Shown here piece by piece: positions 61,040 through 64,000 of a DNA stretch of 64,000 nucleotides (positions within the stretch are counted from its first letter, which is position 1; the number at the start of each line of letters is the position of its first letter). The notes below the pieces were generated by a model. The model was not told the DNA's origin and made no database searches. It saw only the letters and a program-made list of their open reading frames with translations. Position numbers and translations under genes: made by a program. This DNA is from Salinimicrobium tongyeongense (lineage in GTDB: Bacteria > Bacteroidota > Bacteroidia > Flavobacteriales > Flavobacteriaceae), in NCBI RefSeq assembly GCF_026109735.1, contig NZ_CP069620.1:3100001-3164000 (forward strand), written 5' to 3'.

Positions 61040-61472
61040 AAAAACTGGGTTTGAATTAAGTGGCTTAAAATACTAATTAATTTTATTTTCCTTGAGGTCT
61101 GCGGAAAGAGGCAGGCTTGCTTTCTTGCAGGAACCAGGAACCGGAACTTTACCCAACCCGCTGATTAATAACTATATTCAATGTTATTTAATAAATATCA
61201 TTCTATACTTATAATTGAACTTAATTTATTTAACCTAGTTCCTCTTTGATGTGTTTAATCGGAAAATACTTTTTATTTTATGGTTTCTGAAAGCTTTCAA
61301 CCTGCCCGAAATTTCTTTATTCAGGGGCTTTTATAGCGGTAACTGATTTTATTTCTGAAAAGCCGGAAGCAGGTTTTTGCCAATTGATTCGGATATTTAT
61401 TTTGTTCTTTATACCTTGTTAAAAATTTAACAGGAATTGCGGAGTCCGAAGTAACATTTAAACCTGCAGGTC
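61040..61472. other. 433-base spacer without a gene
   Basis: No convincing frame or RNA. It is AT-rich in the middle, with a near-palindrome TGTTAAAAATTTAACA at 61417-61432, 41 bases before the next gene, and a short direct repeat GGAACCAGGAACCGG near 61130. Promoters for the divergent genes on either side must lie here, but no exact TAnnTTTG was found for either. Confidence 0.4.
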
Positions 61473-61871
61473 ATGAAAATTAGATATTGCAAAAGCGTCA
61501 TCAGGAACAATTACGGGTATGGCTTTACCATGATTGGGCTGGGAATTTTTGCTGTGTATATCAACAGCAGTTCTGTATTCAGCTATTTATGGATTTTTCT
61601 GGGAATTCTTCAGGCAGGGACGTCTTACTACCGCCAGAAATATCAATATCTCACCATCAAGGAAAATCGCCTTATAAGGCACAGCATTATTCCGAAGAGC
61701 ATCGCTTTATCAGACATTCGCCGGGTGAAGCGTTATATGAACAGCTACAAAATCGAAACCCATAACCAGTCCTTGCGAATTGAAAAGGAATTTATTGAAA
61801 CCGAATCTTTACAAAGGCTGAACCTTTTTCTGAAAGATTTCAAACCACAGGTCTCTACTCATCTCAGGTAA
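61473..61871 (+). CDS. PH-like membrane protein (132 aa)
   Basis: A 132-aa protein with two adjacent membrane segments (about residues 15-45: GFTMIGLGIFAVYINSSSVFSYLWIFLGILQAG) followed by a strand-rich part (YQYLTIKENRLIRHSIIPKSIALSDIRRVKRYMNSYKIETHNQSLRIEKEFI). The layout of two membrane helices with a YLTI...N.L...S....I.L.DI...K... pattern matches bacterial PH-domain ('PH-like membrane-anchored') proteins. Function unknown. It stands alone. Confidence 0.7.
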   Translation: MKIRYCKSVIRNNYGYGFTMIGLGIFAVYINSSSVFSYLWIFLGILQAGTSYYRQKYQYLTIKENRLIRHSIIPKSIALSDIRRVKRYMNSYKIETHNQSLRIEKEFIETESLQRLNLFLKDFKPQVSTHLR

Positions 61872-62008
61872 ACTTTTAAGTTCAGAAAGATTTTTTATGC
61901 TGAAGTCTTTTCTGAAGCTGATGTTTTACCTGAAGGTTTGGTGTAAAACCATACCAGATATTAGCCTGAAAACCCTTCAAAAATGGCAAAAATCACCTTC
62001 ATTTTTCC

Positions 62009-62524
62009 ATGAACCCGCTCGCTGTATTTGAAACGGAAAGGCTGCTGCTAAGGCCGGCCGCACCCCAAGATGCCGCCTTTATCTACGAGCTTCTCAATTC
62101 CCCAAAATGGCTGAAATTTATTGGAGACCGGGATCTTGACAGTGTCTCAAAAGCGGAAGCATACATAATCGAAAAAATGCTGCCCCAGCTCAAAAAGCTC
62201 GGCTTTACCAATAACATTGTGATTCGCAAAAGCGACGGCGCCAAAATGGGCACTTGCGGACTCAATGCAAGGAGTGGTTTTGACGATCTTGATATAGGTT
62301 TTGCTTTTTTGCCCCAGTTTGAGAAACAGGGTTATGCTTTTGAAGCCGCCGGCCGCATCATGAGGTTTGCCAGAGAAGAATTGCCTCATTATAAGGTGAC
62401 GGGCATAACTTCTAAAGAAAACCTGGCTTCGCAAAAGCTGCTTGAAAAACTCGGGATGCGCTGCGCCGAGGAGATAAGCTTTCCGGGTGAAACAGAAAAA
62501 GTGCTGTTATTCCGCCTGCCCTAA
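62009..62524 (+). CDS. GNAT-family N-acetyltransferase (RimJ-like)
   Basis: A 171-aa GNAT-fold acetyltransferase: FETERLLLRPAAPQDAAFIYELLNSPKWLKFIGD at the start, acceptor-domain strands and the acetyl-CoA motif region DIGFAFLPQFEKQGYAFEAAGRIMRFAREEL, then KVTGITSKENLASQKLLEKLGMR. The RimJ/RimL-like N-terminus suggests transfer to an N-terminal Ser/Thr/Ala or an antibiotic-like small molecule; substrate unknown. It stands alone in a spacer rich in CTGAAGCTG-type motifs. Confidence 0.88.
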   Translation: MNPLAVFETERLLLRPAAPQDAAFIYELLNSPKWLKFIGDRDLDSVSKAEAYIIEKMLPQLKKLGFTNNIVIRKSDGAKMGTCGLNARSGFDDLDIGFAFLPQFEKQGYAFEAAGRIMRFAREELPHYKVTGITSKENLASQKLLEKLGMRCAEEISFPGETEKVLLFRLP

Positions 62525-62651
62525 AGCTCCTGAAGCTATATTTTTCACTCGAAGGACATGCTTTTTTTCTTATTTTTAACACATGATTTGTCAGGTTTCA
62601 GAAGATGGCTTCTGAAGCTGATTTTTCCTGTTTTTTTAAATCTGTTTCAGA

Positions 62652-64000
62652 ATGAAAAATATTTCCCTTCTCCTTATTTTAATCGCTTTCGGCTTTAGTG
62701 CACAGGCTCAGGTAATGACCCCCGAAAAGCTCTGGTCGCTTGAGAGGGTATCGGGCGTTAGCCTTACAAAGGATGGCAAAAATGTCATTTTCAGGACCCG
62801 GTCTTATGATCTTGATGAAAACAAAGGCACTTCAGAAACTTATATGATACCCGTAACCGGAGGAAAACCTGTTGTGGTAAAAAATATTGACAGCATTTAC
62901 AGCGACGGAAAAACTTCGCCCACGGGAGAATGGAGAATTGTTCCCAGAGAAGTGGAAGTGGAGCCGGTTAGCGGTGAAGATTTCTACCCCGAACTCAAAA
63001 AATCTGAAGTTTATATCTATGACGATCTAAACTACAGGCATTGGGACAAATGGGAAGACGGCCTTTACAGCCATTTGTTCCTTCAAAATACTTCTACCGG
63101 GCAAGAGGTAGATATCATGAAAGACGAGCCTCACGATACGCCTTTGCAACCTTTTGGAGGCCCCGAAGATTACATCTGGAACAATGACGGCAGCAAAGTG
63201 TATTACGTTTCCAAAAAGCTTAAAGGAAAGGATTACGCCGTTAGCACCAATACAGATATTTATGTGTACGACCTTGCTACCGGCTCTACAGAGAATATTA
63301 CTTCAGAAAATAAAGGTTATGATACGCAGCCGGCCTTTTCAAAAAATGGCATCCTGGCCTGGCTGCAAATGGACGAGCCCGGGTATGAGGCTGATAAGAA
63401 TGACATTATCGTCTTGAGAAACGGCCGCAAAATAAACCTTACCCAAAACTGGGATGGCACGGTAAACAGCTTTTTGTGGAGCAATGATGGCAAAAAGATC
63501 TATTTTCTGGCGCCCGTAAAAGGCAATCAGCAGCTTTTTGAAATTGATCCTTTCTCCAAAAAGGCTTTCGAAGTAAAGCAGATCACCAAAGGGCAGTTTG
63601 ATCTTACCGGAATGATTGGCCAGTGGGGCAATACGCTTGTTGTTACAAGAACCGACATGAATCACGCTGCCGAAATATATACCGTCAATCTTAAAACCGG
63701 CGAGCTTACCCAGCTCACCCATGTGAATGATGAATTCTACGACAGCATAAAACTGAGTAAAGTTGAAGCCCGAATGATCCCTACTACTGATGGTAAGCAG
63801 ATGCTCACCTGGGTGATCTATCCTCCCGATTTTGATGCCGGCAAAAAATACCCCACGCTGCTTTACCTGCAGGGAGGCCCGCAATCGGCTTTATCGCAGT
63901 TTTATTCGTTCCGGTGGAATTTTCAGCTCATGGCAGCAAACGGCTATATAGTGGTGGCGCCAAACCGCAGGGGCATGCCCGGCCATGGCGTTGCCTGGAA
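62652..64000 (+). CDS. S9 (prolyl oligopeptidase) family peptidase, partial
   Basis: The gene runs off the right edge (449 codons seen). It begins with a signal peptide (MKNISLLLILIAFGFSAQAQ), then a beta-propeller domain with WD-like sheets (VSGVSLTKDGKNVIFRTRSYDL; QPAFSKNGILAWLQMDEPGYE; VNSFLWSNDGKKIYFLAPVKG) and the beginning of the catalytic domain (TTDGKQMLTWVIYPPDFDAGKKYPTLLYLQGGPQSALSQFY). The GGP motif marks the oxyanion region; the nucleophile Ser lies beyond the window. The family cleaves after Pro or small residues at peptide N-termini and is exported. KNVIFRTR is encoded by one copy of the dispersed motif. Confidence 0.9.
   Translation, partial: MKNISLLLILIAFGFSAQAQVMTPEKLWSLERVSGVSLTKDGKNVIFRTRSYDLDENKGTSETYMIPVTGGKPVVVKNIDSIYSDGKTSPTGEWRIVPREVEVEPVSGEDFYPELKKSEVYIYDDLNYRHWDKWEDGLYSHLFLQNTSTGQEVDIMKDEPHDTPLQPFGGPEDYIWNNDGSKVYYVSKKLKGKDYAVSTNTDIYVYDLATGSTENITSENKGYDTQPAFSKNGILAWLQMDEPGYEADKNDIIVLRNGRKINLTQNWDGTVNSFLWSNDGKKIYFLAPVKGNQQLFEIDPFSKKAFEVKQITKGQFDLTGMIGQWGNTLVVTRTDMNHAAEIYTVNLKTGELTQLTHVNDEFYDSIKLSKVEARMIPTTDGKQMLTWVIYPPDFDAGKKYPTLLYLQGGPQSALSQFYSFRWNFQLMAANGYIVVAPNRRGMPGHGVAW

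Noticed and set aside
1-64000. tRNA or rRNA genes
   Set aside because: I looked for GGTTCGAATCC-type T arms and acceptor pairing on both strands and for rRNA segments by eye and found none; a covariance search was not run.

Overview
The window is a stretch of a Bacteroidota chromosome, most likely a marine-type Flavobacteriaceae (inference: close to the Gramella/Salegentibacter/Zunongwangia group). The support is a fused lpxC-fabZ gene, a PorX-type regulator of type IX secretion, an anaG-free TAnnTTTG promoter style (the Bacteroidota -10 element), a cysteine-free endonuclease III, moderate-to-low GC and many small flavobacterial conserved proteins. No rRNA, tRNA, CRISPR array, complete insertion sequence or prophage was seen. 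Almost all of it is chromosomal housekeeping sequence, with interest in the spacers and in a few damaged or altered genes.

Layout. 1-6.1 kb: the tail of a sigma factor and a small ORF, endonuclease III and thiol peroxidase from divergent promoters, then a leftward block (DUF4258-like protein, alanine dehydrogenase, a membrane protein overlapped by a small secreted peptide, TsaE, PorX). 6.1-12.6 kb: an HD phosphohydrolase and a lipid A operon (lpxD, lpxC-fabZ, lpxA, efp, a second lpxD-like gene, an NTF2-like gene). 12.6-17.4 kb: sucD, fabG, a VWA membrane protein and an SPFH/prohibitin protein. 17.4-25.5 kb: a complete histidine operon hisGDCB-H-A-F-IE, led by a His-rich leader peptide and attenuator, and interrupted by a four-helix-bundle (S23-like) gene and by several arrays of short repeats. 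25.5-32.2 kb: clpC (leftward), gyrA, a TPR lipoprotein-like secreted protein. 32.2-41.4 kb: a C40 peptidase homologue with its catalytic Cys replaced, thiolase, PgpH-like HD protein, GreA-like protein, an aldehyde dehydrogenase-Nudix-thioesterase group, an MscS channel. 41.6-48.9 kb: a frameshifted galE, a tiny YqaE/Pmp3 protein between two long inverted repeats, a DEAD-box helicase, a CDF metal exporter, a VTT membrane protein, SDR, alpha/beta hydrolase, DJ-1 protein. 49-64 kb: FUSC transporter-like protein, cysE-cysM, a DEAD/DEAH helicase, PBP1A, two membrane/envelope proteins, an M19 dipeptidase, a PH-like protein, a GNAT, and the start of an S9 peptidase.

The most unusual signals are (i) inverted arrays of short repeats flanking the S23-like gene and flanking hisF inside the his operon, one of which supplies the last codons of hisH; (ii) a dispersed near-palindrome CAAAAATGNCATTTTTG found in genes, spacers and terminator hairpins; (iii) a galE broken at a run of six G, a candidate phase-variable site; (iv) an NlpC/P60 protein with Ala in place of the nucleophile; and (v) a folded 119-bp inverted-repeat element beside yqaE. 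All family names come from reading the translated sequence; no database search was run.
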